Assembly (NCBI RefSeq): GCF_016632335.1
Contig: NZ_JAEPBG010000028.1
Location: 1-47,096 of the forward strand
Direction of reading: 5' to 3'
Source of the DNA: Noviherbaspirillum pedocola
GTDB taxonomy: Bacteria > Pseudomonadota > Gammaproteobacteria > Burkholderiales > Burkholderiaceae_D
DNA: 47,096 nt
Below the pieces are notes generated by a model that saw only the letters and a program-made list of their open reading frames with translations, was not told the DNA's origin and did no database searches. Below, piece after piece: positions 27,117-37,096 of this stretch (position 1 is the stretch's first letter; the number at the start of each line of letters is the position of its first letter). Both the position numbers and the translations under genes were made by a program.

Positions 27117-30100
27117 TCAGGCCTTGTCATCGCGCCTTGCAGGGGCGACATTGCTTGACGTATCGGCAAGGCTGGACGACGTGTCTGCCGTGCTCCCCGG
27201 CACCGTGCCGCTTGACGGCGCAGCATTTTCCAATCCATACACGAGGTCGGCGAATTTGCCCCAGGACTGCACCTTGCGCGCCAGCAGATCGTTGAGCATC
27301 ACGACGGGTTGGGTAGCGCGCATGGTCTTATCGGGGTTCTTCACCAAGATATCGAAAGGTATGCCCTTGATGCGCAAATAGCGAATGAGCAGTGCGACGG
27401 ATTCACTGGTGTCGTCATCCGAGCCGAAGGCCTCGACGATGTGATACAGCGCCGGATAGCCGCTGGCGTCTGGCAGCAGGGGCAGGGCGCCGTGGGATAT
27501 CAGCTCGGCGCAGGCAGCCCAGTCCTTGCGTTCCACCGCAATGGCCAGCGCGGTCTTGCCGTTCGGCGAAGGTAGATTGACATGGGCTCCCAGGCGCACG
27601 AGGCCGCGGATCATGCGCACATTTCCCTGTCCGGCGGCGATGCCAAGCAGGTTGGAGCGGTCGATCCGATGAAGATCGATGTTGAATGGCGCGGCGCTGA
27701 TCTCGAAAACCGTGGCGTCATAGACCGCACGCAAGCCCTGCGCGTTGTGAAAGATACCGATCGTCTCATCGAGCTGGCCAGCGGCATTGCGGAAGCTGCC
27801 GGTGCAAACGCCGAAGGCAAGCGATCGCACGAAGGCTTCGCTGGCTGCGTCCCCCATAGGCGTGACGGCAGCGAAGAGCGCTGGAATTTCAGCGGCAGCG
27901 CACTTGCCGCTTTCCAGGCGTTCGCAGATGTTGTCGAGCTTGTCCGCATTCTCGACACTGAGGTCGGCGATACCTCTTGCGCTTGCGAAAAGGATCTGCA
28001 GCGTTTTCTGGAGGCGCACCGAAGAATGGGGGGCGGGCAGAATATGGTTCTGCAGCGCGCTGACGACCTTGTCGTGCCCTCCTTGTTTCGCCAGTTCCAG
28101 CGCAGTACGTCCTTGGAAATTGTCTTTGAGATCGAGGCGGATATCAGGCATCGCAAGCAGCGCACGAACAATGGAGTCATGCCCTTTTTGGGCGGCAAGC
28201 ATCAGGGCGGTTTTGTCGTGGTAATCCTGGGCATTGATATCGATGTCCGGCATGGCCAACAACAAGCGGACGGTAGCTTCATCGCCATCTTTGGCGGCTA
28301 CCATCAGAGCAGTACCCGTTCCGTCAGGTATCTCCGCATTGATGTCAATACCGGGAAAGGCGAGCAGCAACTGCGTCATCGTCGCGTTTTGCCTGTCTAT
28401 CGCATCCCACAAGGCTTCTTGGACTACGTCAAGCACATTGATCGTCGGTGTGGCGAGCAGTAGGTTCATGACTGTCACGTGTTTGCAAATTGCAGCAAGC
28501 TTAAGCGCCGAAAAACAATCCCCGTCAATGATGTTGACATCGATGGTGGGCTTCGCAAGCAGGCTTTCGACGATCGAAGCGTGGCCGTATTCCGCAGCCA
28601 ATAGGAGGGCGGTGCGTCTATTACGGTCCAACGCGTTGATCTCGATTCCGTCTACGTCAAGTAGAGCGCTGGCTATCGCTGTGTGCCCGTTTGTTGTGGC
28701 CAGCATCAGGGCGGAAGAGTTGGATATGCCCTGAATATTGACATCGATGTCTGGTGCCTTGAGCAGCGCTTGCACTACGCTTTCGTGTCCGTTGGCGGCA
28801 GCCAGCATCAGCGGCGTGAGATTGCCGGCGGCGCTGGCGTTGACATCGATATCGGCTTTGGCAAGAAGGCCTTGAACAGCGGCGATGTCACCTCTGGCCG
28901 CAGCCAGCGCCAGCGCGGCATTGTTGGAGGCGCTTGCTGCGGCGATGTTCGTCTCCGCGCCGGCGAACAGTAGTGCGGCGACTACACCGCACTCCGCCTC
29001 TACGGCCAAGGTGAACGCAGTTTTGCCTTTTTTGTTCTTCGCATTGACATCGACGCCAGGAGTGCGGAACAACATGCGAGTCGCACGGAAATGGGCCAAA
29101 TCTGCAGCGATCATGAGCGCGGTATCTCCGTGTATGTTTTGAGCGTTGATGGCAATGCCTGGGGCTTTGAGCAGTTCGCGCATGATTGTTTTGCTTGCAC
29201 TTTGTGAAGCGATGATGAGAGCAGTCTCACCGTCACCATTGGTGGCATTGATGTCGATCTCCTTCATGCCAAGTAGCTTGCGCACAACCGACTTCGCATT
29301 GCTCCGCGTGGCACGCATCAGTGCGTTTTCGCCGTTATAGTCGCGTGCACGGACATTGATGTCCGTCCTATCCAGCAGGGCATCGACTAAGGTCCGGTAC
29401 TTTCCCGTGTTGCTTGACTCGTGTTCCAAAGCGATTAGCAATGGCGTGTTGCCATATTCGTCACAAGCATTGACGTTGATTTTCGGATCCTTAAGTAGCG
29501 CGTCAACGATGGCGATATTGCCGCGTGCCACTGCCAGCATCAGCGCGGTTTGTCCCTCTTTACCCTCAAGCTCGAGATTGACATCGATATTCGGCAATGT
29601 CAGCAGAGCGGCCGTGGTTGCATCCATGCCGTTCAGTACGGCGTAATGCAGTGCGGTCCGGCCTGTTTGATCGCGAACATTCGGATCGACGCCCCTCTTG
29701 GCAAGCGCTTCAACTACCTTCGGCATGCCCAGGGCCGCGACATAGTGCAAGGCAGTGCAGCCGTGCTCATCGCGTTCGTTGAAGTCGACGTATTGATTGG
29801 TGAGCATTTGCTCGATAAGGGTATGGTCCCGGCGGAGCAGCGCGGCTCTCTGCACGGGAAATACGGAAACGGGCCTGTCTTGCAGAAAGTCCAGCAACGG
29901 AATTGGCAAGTCTTTTTGCTCGCCGCGAAAGGCGGGGTTCTCCTGGTCGGCGCTCGTATCGAACCCGGAATGCGCCTGGAGGCAAAATGGGCCGGCACTG
30001 AAGCTCGGCGGCTGGGACTGGAATGCCGGTGACGCGGTATATGGCGCTATCTGCTCAATGGGCACAAAGCCCAGAAAGGGAAGTGAAAATGGCATGCATT

Positions 30101-30548
30101 GCCGTTGCATGTAAGACCAGCGCGGTGGGTGATGATGGATTGGTACGGCTAGTGGAGGAAGGTACTCTCCTAGTATTTGAGCGAATTGGTGCGGGTTGGG
30201 CAAAGGATGCGCTGAATTTGGATGGTTGTTCGAAGAGTGCGACTGGATGGGGAACGTGGATGCTTCGTTGATTGAAGATGTAGTGCGCTGATGCTTAGTC
30301 TGTTGGCGGACTTCTACCGGTGTATCCGGTGCGGTGCGCTTTTGACCCGATACCATGCTGGGCGCCGGGTTGGGACACAAGGCTTGAGGAGCGGGCTGTG
30401 CCGGCGGCGCAACCAGTATCCGCTGTTGCGCGTTGAGCTGCGGCTGTCTTGGGTCGGGCGAGTTTTGTGTCCCTTGTGCGGCGGGGGCAGGAGGCGGCGC
30501 GTTATGTTGCACAGCCTGAGCAGACGTGGACGAAGTGGCGTTGTTCAT
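27117..30548 (-). CDS. Ankyrin-repeat protein C with NLS-like motif
   Basis: 1143 residues. The disordered N-terminus (Ser/Ala/Gln/Pro-rich) has Lys70-Arg71 and KHQR (85-88), a slightly degenerate bipartite basic motif. About 18 ankyrin repeats span roughly 215-840, the middle domain 841-959, three terminal repeats follow, and the tail contains STADTSSSLADTS. The first 75 residues and the upstream DNA resemble gene D, whereas the last third is almost identical to gene B, so C is a chimera of its two neighbours. No signal peptide. The ATG at 30548 matches the D start (MNxATxxTSxQ) but has no strong ribosome-binding site. Confidence 0.93.
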   Translation of the reverse strand: MNNATSSTSAQAVQHNAPPPAPAAQGTQNSPDPRQPQLNAQQRILVAPPAQPAPQALCPNPAPSMVSGQKRTAPDTPVEVRQQTKHQRTTSSINEASTFPIQSHSSNNHPNSAHPLPNPHQFAQILGEYLPPLAVPIHHHPPRWSYMQRQCMPFSLPFLGFVPIEQIAPYTASPAFQSQPPSFSAGPFCLQAHSGFDTSADQENPAFRGEQKDLPIPLLDFLQDRPVSVFPVQRAALLRRDHTLIEQMLTNQYVDFNERDEHGCTALHYVAALGMPKVVEALAKRGVDPNVRDQTGRTALHYAVLNGMDATTAALLTLPNIDVNLELEGKEGQTALMLAVARGNIAIVDALLKDPKINVNACDEYGNTPLLIALEHESSNTGKYRTLVDALLDRTDINVRARDYNGENALMRATRSNAKSVVRKLLGMKEIDINATNGDGETALIIASQSASKTIMRELLKAPGIAINAQNIHGDTALMIAADLAHFRATRMLFRTPGVDVNAKNKKGKTAFTLAVEAECGVVAALLFAGAETNIAAASASNNAALALAAARGDIAAVQGLLAKADIDVNASAAGNLTPLMLAAANGHESVVQALLKAPDIDVNIQGISNSSALMLATTNGHTAIASALLDVDGIEINALDRNRRTALLLAAEYGHASIVESLLAKPTIDVNIIDGDCFSALKLAAICKHVTVMNLLLATPTINVLDVVQEALWDAIDRQNATMTQLLLAFPGIDINAEIPDGTGTALMVAAKDGDEATVRLLLAMPDIDINAQDYHDKTALMLAAQKGHDSIVRALLAMPDIRLDLKDNFQGRTALELAKQGGHDKVVSALQNHILPAPHSSVRLQKTLQILFASARGIADLSVENADKLDNICERLESGKCAAAEIPALFAAVTPMGDAASEAFVRSLAFGVCTGSFRNAAGQLDETIGIFHNAQGLRAVYDATVFEISAAPFNIDLHRIDRSNLLGIAAGQGNVRMIRGLVRLGAHVNLPSPNGKTALAIAVERKDWAACAELISHGALPLLPDASGYPALYHIVEAFGSDDDTSESVALLIRYLRIKGIPFDILVKNPDKTMRATQPVVMLNDLLARKVQSWGKFADLVYGLENAAPSSGTVPGSTADTSSSLADTSSNVAPARRDDKA
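27486..28182. repeat. Near-identical 0.7-kb block, copy 2 (pairs with 23751-24447)
   Basis: Direct repeat of the block in gene B at a constant offset of 3735 bp. See the first copy for extent and identity. Confidence 0.88.
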
Positions 30549-30723
30549 GATGGGCTTGTGGAGTTAATCGCGGATGGCGATAGCGCGGCTCGGGTAGCCT
30601 GCAGACGCGGCCGTAGGGATTTGACACTGGATACGCGCTACGTGATAACTCGACTGGGTAAAGGAATTGCTGGCTAAGTTCCGTGAACAATGCATGGGGA
30701 CGACGAACCAGGAGGGCCATCCA

Positions 30724-30862
30724 CAGCGTCGCTGGCAGCCATCGAACAGTCGCGATGCGAAGGGCGCGATCGGCAAACAACGGCGCAAGAATAGGCGCCG
30801 CTGCTGCCTGCGGGAGTCGTCGTGCAGCAGCGCACTGGTGCGCCTGCGCGATGCGGCTGCTC
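30724..30862. repeat. Conserved upstream block of ankyrin genes C and D, copy 1
   Basis: Starts CAGCGTCGCTGGCAGCCATC and aligns with 33382-33519 over about 140 bp with substitutions and small indels. Both copies lie roughly 180-315 bp before the respective start codons, so they were duplicated with the genes and could contain shared regulatory sites. Confidence 0.75.
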
Positions 30863-30879
30863 CGTGCGTTCGCCTACCC

Positions 30880-30957
30880 TTGCCCTCATCCGCGGCCGTA
30901 CGGTTCAGGCTTGTAGCGAAAGGGCTTGCTGAACTGTCGGCCGTGCTGATGGGCGCC
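30880..30957 (-). pseudogene. Relic of an ankyrin-paralog C-terminal tail
   Basis: The minus-strand reading gives ISTADSSASPFATSLNRTAA followed by DEGKG, clearly the tail seen in D (NTADNSAGLSATSLNR, DEGG) and F (STADTSAGLSATYLNR). No adjoining coding frame is preserved, so this is the remnant of a deleted seventh paralog. Confidence 0.7.
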
Positions 30958-31166
30958 GATAGCCGGGCGCCTATCGTGGCTCAATCGGGCGAATTCGTGC
31001 AGCAGCCGGAATGCGCAACGGCAAGCCGTCCGTGTCGTGAAGAGCGGACGCGCCGGTCGGCTCGCTCAACATGGACAGTGCTTGAACTTGCCGCCGTTGC
31101 CGCTGGTGCGCGTCGAAGCCGCCGAGCATGATTCCCCATACCCGCGCGGCGGCACGATGGGGTCGC

Positions 31167-33203
31167 TCACTGCGTTGGCCCACCTCCGCCTTCATCCATG
31201 GGATAGCGATTCAGGCTGGTAGCGGAAAGGCCCGCTGAGTTATCGGCCGTATTGACGGGCACCCTGCCGATCGGCTGCGCATTAACAGGCTCAGCGGGTG
31301 CGGCGCGGCCATTAATAAATTCCAGCCGTCCGGCCTGGCGCAGCAAGTCGTTGAGCGTGACCACCGACTTGGCGTTGCGTTGCCTCGCATCCGGACTCCT
31401 GACCAGGATATCGAAGGGCACCCCTTGGGCATGCAGCCGACGCAGCAGGTCCAGGGCTTGCACATCGACATGCTGTGGAGCCAAGGCCGCGCTGACGATG
31501 TAGTAGAGCGCCGGATAGCCGCCATCCACGGGTAGCGCAGGCTGCGCGCCATAAGCGATCAGGTCGGCGCAGATTTGCCAGAACCCGCTTGTCACGGCAA
31601 TGGCCAGCGCGGTCTTGCCGCATGGCGATGGCAAGTTCACATCTGCGCCCAAGCGCGCTAGAAAGCGGATCATGCGGGCGTTGCCGGCCAGGGCGGTGAT
31701 GCCAAGCAAATTGAAGCCATTTGCTGTGTGCAGGTTGATGCTGTCGGCAATGGCTTCGAGCTAATGGACCGTGCTGTCGAAGACCTGACGCAGCTGTGAC
31801 GTGTTGATCAGGGCTGCGACGGCGTCATCGAGTTCTCCGGCGACAGTGCGGAAATGTCCAGCACGAAAGCCGAAGGCAAGCGATTGCACCAGGACGCAGC
31901 GTGACTGGTCCGACATTGCGCCTATGGATTCGAATAGCGCCGGGACAGCGGCGGCGGCGCAGCTGCCGGATTCCAGGCGTTCGCGTGCAGCATCGATCAC
32001 GTCGCCGTTCTCCTGGCTTGCTGAACTGAGTTGATAAATGAATTGGAATACGCGATCGGAAGCGCGGGCGGCGGGTGGCATATGTTGATCCAGATCGCGA
32101 GCGATGCGCTCGTGCCGGTTCATGTACGCAAGCGTTGCGGCACTAAGCTCAATCCCTCTGTGAACGGCGTACAACGCGATGCCCGGCATCGGCAGCAGCG
32201 CCCTGACGACTGATCGGTGTCCATTTTCGGCGGCAAGCATCAGGGCGGTTTTGCCGCTGGCATCAAAGGCATTGACATTCAAGCCCGGCATGGCGATCAG
32301 CATGCGCAGGATGTCGACATTGCCATTCTCCGCAGCCAGCATCAGCGCGGTCTTGCCATTGCCGTCGACGGCGTTCACGTTGACTTCCTTCAGTTCAAGC
32401 AAGGCTTTCGTCGTAGGTGGCCAATTGGATCGCACCGCGCAATGCAGCGCGGTAGCGCCGCTGTCGTCGCGGGCATTGATGTCGAAGCCACGCCTGACGA
32501 GTGTATCGGCCGCCTTCGGAATGCCCAGCAGGGCAGCGTAGTGCAGGGTCGTGCGGCCACGCTCGTCGCGATGCGTGGTATCCAGGCTCTCGTCGGCCAC
32601 CAGAATGGCGAAGCCGACTAAGTCACCATCGATGAGCGCTCGCGACAGCGCGTCCGTTCGATCCGACGTCCCGACGGCATGCGCGTTGCGGCGACCAGGG
32701 TCACGTTCGTCGAAATCGAGGTGGGTCCTGCGTATCAGTAGCCTGGCGACATAGGGCAGGGGTATGGGCTGATCGCGCTGCACGGCGCGCAAGGGTGGCT
32801 CGGCAGGTGGATTCGGCATTGGCGCAGCGGCCAGGGCATGCCTGGGCAGATGCGCTGGCGCTAACAATGGCGCCGAGGGATGGGGCGCGCCTGGCGGGAC
32901 CACTTCCACTGGCGTGCGAGGCATGGCGCGCTGACGCTTGGCCTGTTGCTGAACATCCACCGCTGTATCCGGTGCGGCGCGCTTTTGACCCGATGCCACG
33001 CTCGGCGGCGGGTTGGGTCGCAAGGCTTCAGCAGCGGGCGGCGCTGGCGGCGCAGCCAGTATCGGTTGCTACGCGTTCGGCTGCGCGTTGAGATGAGGCT
33101 GTCTGGGGTCGAGCGGATTTTGTATTTCCTGTGCGGCGGGAGCGGGAGTGGGCGCGTTGCGTTGCACAGGCTGATTGGACGTGGGCGGAGTGGCGGAGTT
33201 CAT
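31167..33203 (-). pseudogene. Ankyrin-repeat gene D, interrupted by two in-frame TAG codons
   Basis: From the ATG at 33203 to the TGA at 31167 one frame of 679 codons runs without indels but contains TAG at codon 45 (33069-33071) and codon 481 (31761-31763). Homology to gene C continues straight through both: before and after codon 45 the N-terminus aligns (DPRQPxLNAQ ... LRPNPxPSxxSGQKR). Lys74-Arg75 and KRQR (89-92) form the NLS-like motif. There are only about four ankyrin repeats, then the middle domain, three terminal repeats and the tail NTADNSAGLSATSLNR. The simplest reading is a decaying pseudogene; the middle 421-residue open part could still be expressed from an internal start. Readthrough cannot be excluded. 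Confidence 0.85.
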
Positions 33204-33557
33204 GATGGGCTCGTGGGTGGGGATGGCGGATGGCGGATGTCGATCCGGGCTGGCCTGGCAGGCGGGGTTGCGGGAATTTGGCATGGGATGCGCGCCGCGC
33301 GACAAGTCGGCTGAGTAAGGAAATGGCTGGCCAGGTTCCTTGCGCCAGGCATCGGAACGAGGAATCATGGGGGCTATGCATCAGCGTCGCCGGCAGCCAT
33401 CGCACAGTCGCCATGCGCAGCAGGCGTTCGACCGGCAAGGGCGCAAGGGAAGGCGCGGCTGCTGCCTGCGCAAGTCGTCGTGCAGCAACGCACCGGCGCG
33501 CCCGCACGATGCGACTGCACGATGCGCCCGCAAGAATGGCCGCGTGCCTGTCGTGGC
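33204..33557. other. Intergenic region upstream of ankyrin gene D
   Basis: 354 bp containing the second copy of the conserved upstream block (33382-33519) and the presumed promoter of gene D. No gene or relic recognised. Confidence 0.55.
33382..33519. repeat. Conserved upstream block of ankyrin genes C and D, copy 2
   Basis: Counterpart of 30724-30862, at a matching distance from the start of gene D. Confidence 0.75.
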
Positions 33558-36500
33558 TCAATCGGGCTTGCCGCGCGATGCGGAGCCGGCATTGCGCGAC
33601 GTATCGGAAAGGATGGACGAAGCGTCCGCCGTGCTCATGGGCGCCGTGCCGGCCGCCGCTGCGGCGCCTTCCAATCCATGCACGATGTGCCCGAATTTGC
33701 TCCAGGCCTCGACCTTGCCGGCCAGCAGCGCATTGAGCATCACGACAGGTCGCGCTTCGCGCATGGCTGGATCGGGATTCTGCATCGGGAAATCGAAAGC
33801 CATGCCCCCAATGCGCAAATCGCGTATCAGATGGGCGACAGCTTCGCTGGCATCGTCGGCGCCGAACGCGTCGACGATGTGATGCAGCGCCATGCGGCCG
33901 TTGGTGATGGGCAAGGTGGGTAAGGCGCCGTGGGATACGAGCTCGGCGCAGACGGTCCAGTTCCTGCGTTTCACCGCGACGGCCAGGGCGGTCCTGCCAT
34001 TTGGCGACGGCAGGTTGACATTGGCGCCCATGCGTATCAGGCCGCGGATCATCCGCACATTTCCCTCCCAGGCGGCGATGCCGAGCAGGTTGGAGCGATC
34101 GATGCGATGCAGATCGATATTGCCTGCCGCGCTGACCACCGCAACCGTGGCGTCGTAGTACTCACGCAGTCGTGGCGCGTTGCCCAGGATGGCTTGCGCT
34201 TCATCGGGTCGGCCCGTGGCATTGCGGTACTGACCGGTGCAGAAACCGAAGGCGAGCGATCGCGCAAATGCCTTGGTGGCGTCATCGCCCAGCGGTGCAA
34301 TGGACGCGAAAAGCGCTGTGATCCCGGCGACATCGTGCTTGCCGCTTTCCAGGCCTTCGCAGATGCCATCGAGCCTGGCGGCATCTGCGGCGCTGAGCGT
34401 GGCAATCCTGGTTGCGCTCGCAAAAACCTTGCCGAGCGTTTTCTGGAGGCGCGACGAGGCGGTGTATGGGGGAAGGACATGCGCTTCCAGCGCGTGGATG
34501 ACTGCTTCGTGCTTGTTGATGCGGGCAAAGTCCAGGGCAGTCGAGCCCATGTTCGTAATCCCGGGAAGAATGTCTGGCATGGAAAGCAGCGCGCGAACGA
34601 TGGCGGCATGCCCTTTCTGGGCAGCGGATATCAGCGCGGTATGGCCTTCCTCATTTTGGGCGTTGACATCGATGTCGGGCATGGCCAGCAGGAGGCGGAC
34701 GATCTGCTCATGGCCGAGTCTGGCGGCCAATACCAGGATGGATGATGGCAGGCGATAGGCCGCATTGACGCCAAAGCCGGAAAGGCAAAGCAGCAATTGC
34801 GCGGCGCTTCCCTGTCCATGCCATACCGCCTGCTCGAGAGCGTTCGGGATGTCGCCATGCGCACGCAAAGTTGGCGCGACGATCAGTTGTTTCAGGACTT
34901 CAAGCTGGCCCCGTATCGTTGCGTACTCGATAGCCGAGCCACCGAAGTCACTGATGACGTTGACATCGATCCCCGGCGACGCAAGCAGGAGTTTGACTAC
35001 CTCGGCGTGCCCGTGGTCTGCCGCATGCATCAGGGCGGTGTTCTCGCTGTGGTCGACTGCGTTGATATCGATTCCGTCCCTCGCGAGCAGGGAAGCGACT
35101 ATCCCTGCGTGCCCGTTGCCCGCTGCCAGCATCAGGGCCGAAGAGCCGAACGGGCCGCCATGATTGACGTTGATGTCCTTCGCTTCCAGCAGCACGCTTG
35201 TCACTGCCTCGTGGCCGTTGGCGGCGGCCAGCATCAGCGCAGTGAGTTCGCTTTCATTGCTGAAGTTGACGTCGATGTCCGGCCTGCCGAGCAGCGCGCG
35301 AACGGCGTCAACATCGCCTTTCGCGGCAGCCAGCGTCAATGCGGCGCTGCTGGAGCCGCCTGCTGCGGTGATATTTGTTTCCATGCGGGCAAACATCTGT
35401 GCGGCAACGTGCACCTGCCCCCGTTTCAGGGCGATGCCGAACGCGGTATCGCCATTGCTGTTCCGTGCATCGATATTGACGCCGGCGGCATCGAGCATTG
35501 TGCAAATGGCCTCCTTGCTGCCGCTGCGCGCGGCGTACATCAGCGCAGCATTTCCATCCTGGTCGCGGGCATTGACATCAATGCCATCCATGGCGAGAAG
35601 GGCGCGCAGTATTCCTGCGTTGCTGCACTGTGTAGCCGTCATCAATGCCGTATGACCTTTCGCGTTGCGGGCATTGACGTCCACGCCCGGCATGCCAAGC
35701 AGTCTTTGCACCAGCGTTTCCGCTTCTTCCGTCACGGCGCGCATCAGGGCGTTGTTGCCGCTTGCTGCATGCGCATGGATATCAATGTCGTTTCTTGCCA
35801 GCAGTGCATGGGCAATGGCTTCGTATGCCTTGTGTCGGCCGCCCGTTGTCGAGGAGTTGCTGGACATCCCGTCCAGCGCAAGCAGCAACGGGGTGTTGCC
35901 GTCCGTGTTGCGAACGTTGACGTTGATTGCCTGCCGGTTGAGCAGCAGCTCGACGATGCGTGTTTCGCCCTGGTGCGTCGCCAGCATCAGCGCGGTGTGG
36001 CCCGCCTTGCCCCTGATCTCGAGATCGGCATCGATATCCGGCGCCGCGAGAAGGACAGCCGCGGTGGCCGCGAGGCCGTTAAGCGCGGCGTAATGCAGCG
36101 CGGACAGGCCGTCGTTGTCGCGAATATTGGGGTCGCAGCCGATATGGACCAGCATTTCCACTGCCTTCGACATGCCAGTTGCCGCGGCATAGTGCAAGGC
36201 CGTACAGCCGTATGCATCGGCGGAATTGACGTCGATAAAGGGATGGGCAAGCACTTGCCTGACGGTGACCGCGTTGCGGCTGAGCAGGGCCGCATAAAGC
36301 GGAGGCCGCGCATGGGCATACTTCCCTTCCAGACTTTCTCGCGTACCGCGGGGAAGCAGGCTGGTATTCAGGACGAATTCGCGGTTCTCGCACTCGAATA
36401 TCTGCGGCGTCACTTCCGGCCAGCGGGCCGGCGACATCGATGGCGAGCCCATCGCCTGCAAGGCATGCGCGGAAGAGTTCGCTGCGTTGATGAAGTTCGC

Positions 36501-36932
36501 GCCAGGATGGAGGCCTGTGTGGGGCGACGCCGACACCGTCCCGGCCTGGGGCAAGGGGTGGTGCTGCGTGGACGACGCTGTGGCGAAAGTCATGCTGCGG
36601 CCGCACTTGAGATGTTCGTCGGCGCGCGCGTCGAATCCGGATTCCGGTGTGGTGCGCTTCTGGCCGGCGTTCAGGACCGGCGGGCTTTGCATTGCCGGTG
36701 GTGCGAGGCGTTGCGTTCCCGGAGGATGGGACGGAAAACCCGGCATGGGAAGCCCAAATACCGTTCCCTGTTGCGGCATGGCTGGAATGGGCTGCAGATG
36801 AATGACCGGCGCCACTTGAGGAGGGGTGTTCGTTGCCTGCGGCGGGAGGAACTGATTCCGGATGGGCAGCAGGGGCGCCTGGTTGGGCGGATTGTGCGGC
36901 TTGTTCGGGCAGCTTGGCTGGTCTGGATACAT
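33558..36932 (-). CDS. Ankyrin-repeat protein E with NLS-like motif
   Basis: 1124 residues from the ATG at 36932; the frame is open to 36971 but paralog N-termini support the shorter form. The Pro-rich N-terminus carries Lys92-Arg93 and the degenerate KCGR (109-112). About 18 ankyrin repeats (roughly 205-825) keep strong consensus, e.g. GHTALISAAQKGHAAIVRAL and LLAMPDIDVNAQN. The middle domain (826-944) has LESGKHDVAG and RSLAFGFCTGQY, followed by three terminal repeats and the tail STADASSILSDTS. It lies 164 bp downstream of gene F on the same strand and may share its transcript. No signal peptide; cytosolic unless exported by a specialised system. Confidence 0.93.
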   Translation of the reverse strand: MYPDQPSCPNKPHNPPNQAPLLPIRNQFLPPQATNTPPQVAPVIHLQPIPAMPQQGTVFGLPMPGFPSHPPGTQRLAPPAMQSPPVLNAGQKRTTPESGFDARADEHLKCGRSMTFATASSTQHHPLPQAGTVSASPHTGLHPGANFINAANSSAHALQAMGSPSMSPARWPEVTPQIFECENREFVLNTSLLPRGTRESLEGKYAHARPPLYAALLSRNAVTVRQVLAHPFIDVNSADAYGCTALHYAAATGMSKAVEMLVHIGCDPNIRDNDGLSALHYAALNGLAATAAVLLAAPDIDADLEIRGKAGHTALMLATHQGETRIVELLLNRQAINVNVRNTDGNTPLLLALDGMSSNSSTTGGRHKAYEAIAHALLARNDIDIHAHAASGNNALMRAVTEEAETLVQRLLGMPGVDVNARNAKGHTALMTATQCSNAGILRALLAMDGIDVNARDQDGNAALMYAARSGSKEAICTMLDAAGVNIDARNSNGDTAFGIALKRGQVHVAAQMFARMETNITAAGGSSSAALTLAAAKGDVDAVRALLGRPDIDVNFSNESELTALMLAAANGHEAVTSVLLEAKDINVNHGGPFGSSALMLAAGNGHAGIVASLLARDGIDINAVDHSENTALMHAADHGHAEVVKLLLASPGIDVNVISDFGGSAIEYATIRGQLEVLKQLIVAPTLRAHGDIPNALEQAVWHGQGSAAQLLLCLSGFGVNAAYRLPSSILVLAARLGHEQIVRLLLAMPDIDVNAQNEEGHTALISAAQKGHAAIVRALLSMPDILPGITNMGSTALDFARINKHEAVIHALEAHVLPPYTASSRLQKTLGKVFASATRIATLSAADAARLDGICEGLESGKHDVAGITALFASIAPLGDDATKAFARSLAFGFCTGQYRNATGRPDEAQAILGNAPRLREYYDATVAVVSAAGNIDLHRIDRSNLLGIAAWEGNVRMIRGLIRMGANVNLPSPNGRTALAVAVKRRNWTVCAELVSHGALPTLPITNGRMALHHIVDAFGADDASEAVAHLIRDLRIGGMAFDFPMQNPDPAMREARPVVMLNALLAGKVEAWSKFGHIVHGLEGAAAAAGTAPMSTADASSILSDTSRNAGSASRGKPD

Positions 36933-37096
36933 GGCTGATTCGTTGATTGAAAAGATCCGGAGGATGTACATCCATGGGCTGCAACTGGAGCAGGCGCTGG
37001 CGGCAGCGGTAATGCCGGCAGGAGCGAGGAGCGTGAGTACCGGCGCTGCCGGATTCGTTGCGCATTACCCGGCCGTGCGCCGCAACTGCTCACTGC

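Larger units (their letters stand above)
30549..31166. other. Intergenic region upstream of ankyrin gene C
   Basis: 618 bp. It holds the presumed promoter of gene C, a block (30724-30862) conserved with the region upstream of gene D (33382-33519), and a decayed paralog tail (30880-30957). The remaining 200 bp shows nothing recognisable. Confidence 0.6.

Noticed and set aside
31167-33203. TAG recoding (for example pyrrolysine-type or amber suppression) in gene D
   Set aside because: No supporting tRNA or synthetase is visible and other genes here end in TAG (the ABC exporter and Tat-SDR genes). Nonsense decay in a redundant paralog is simpler.
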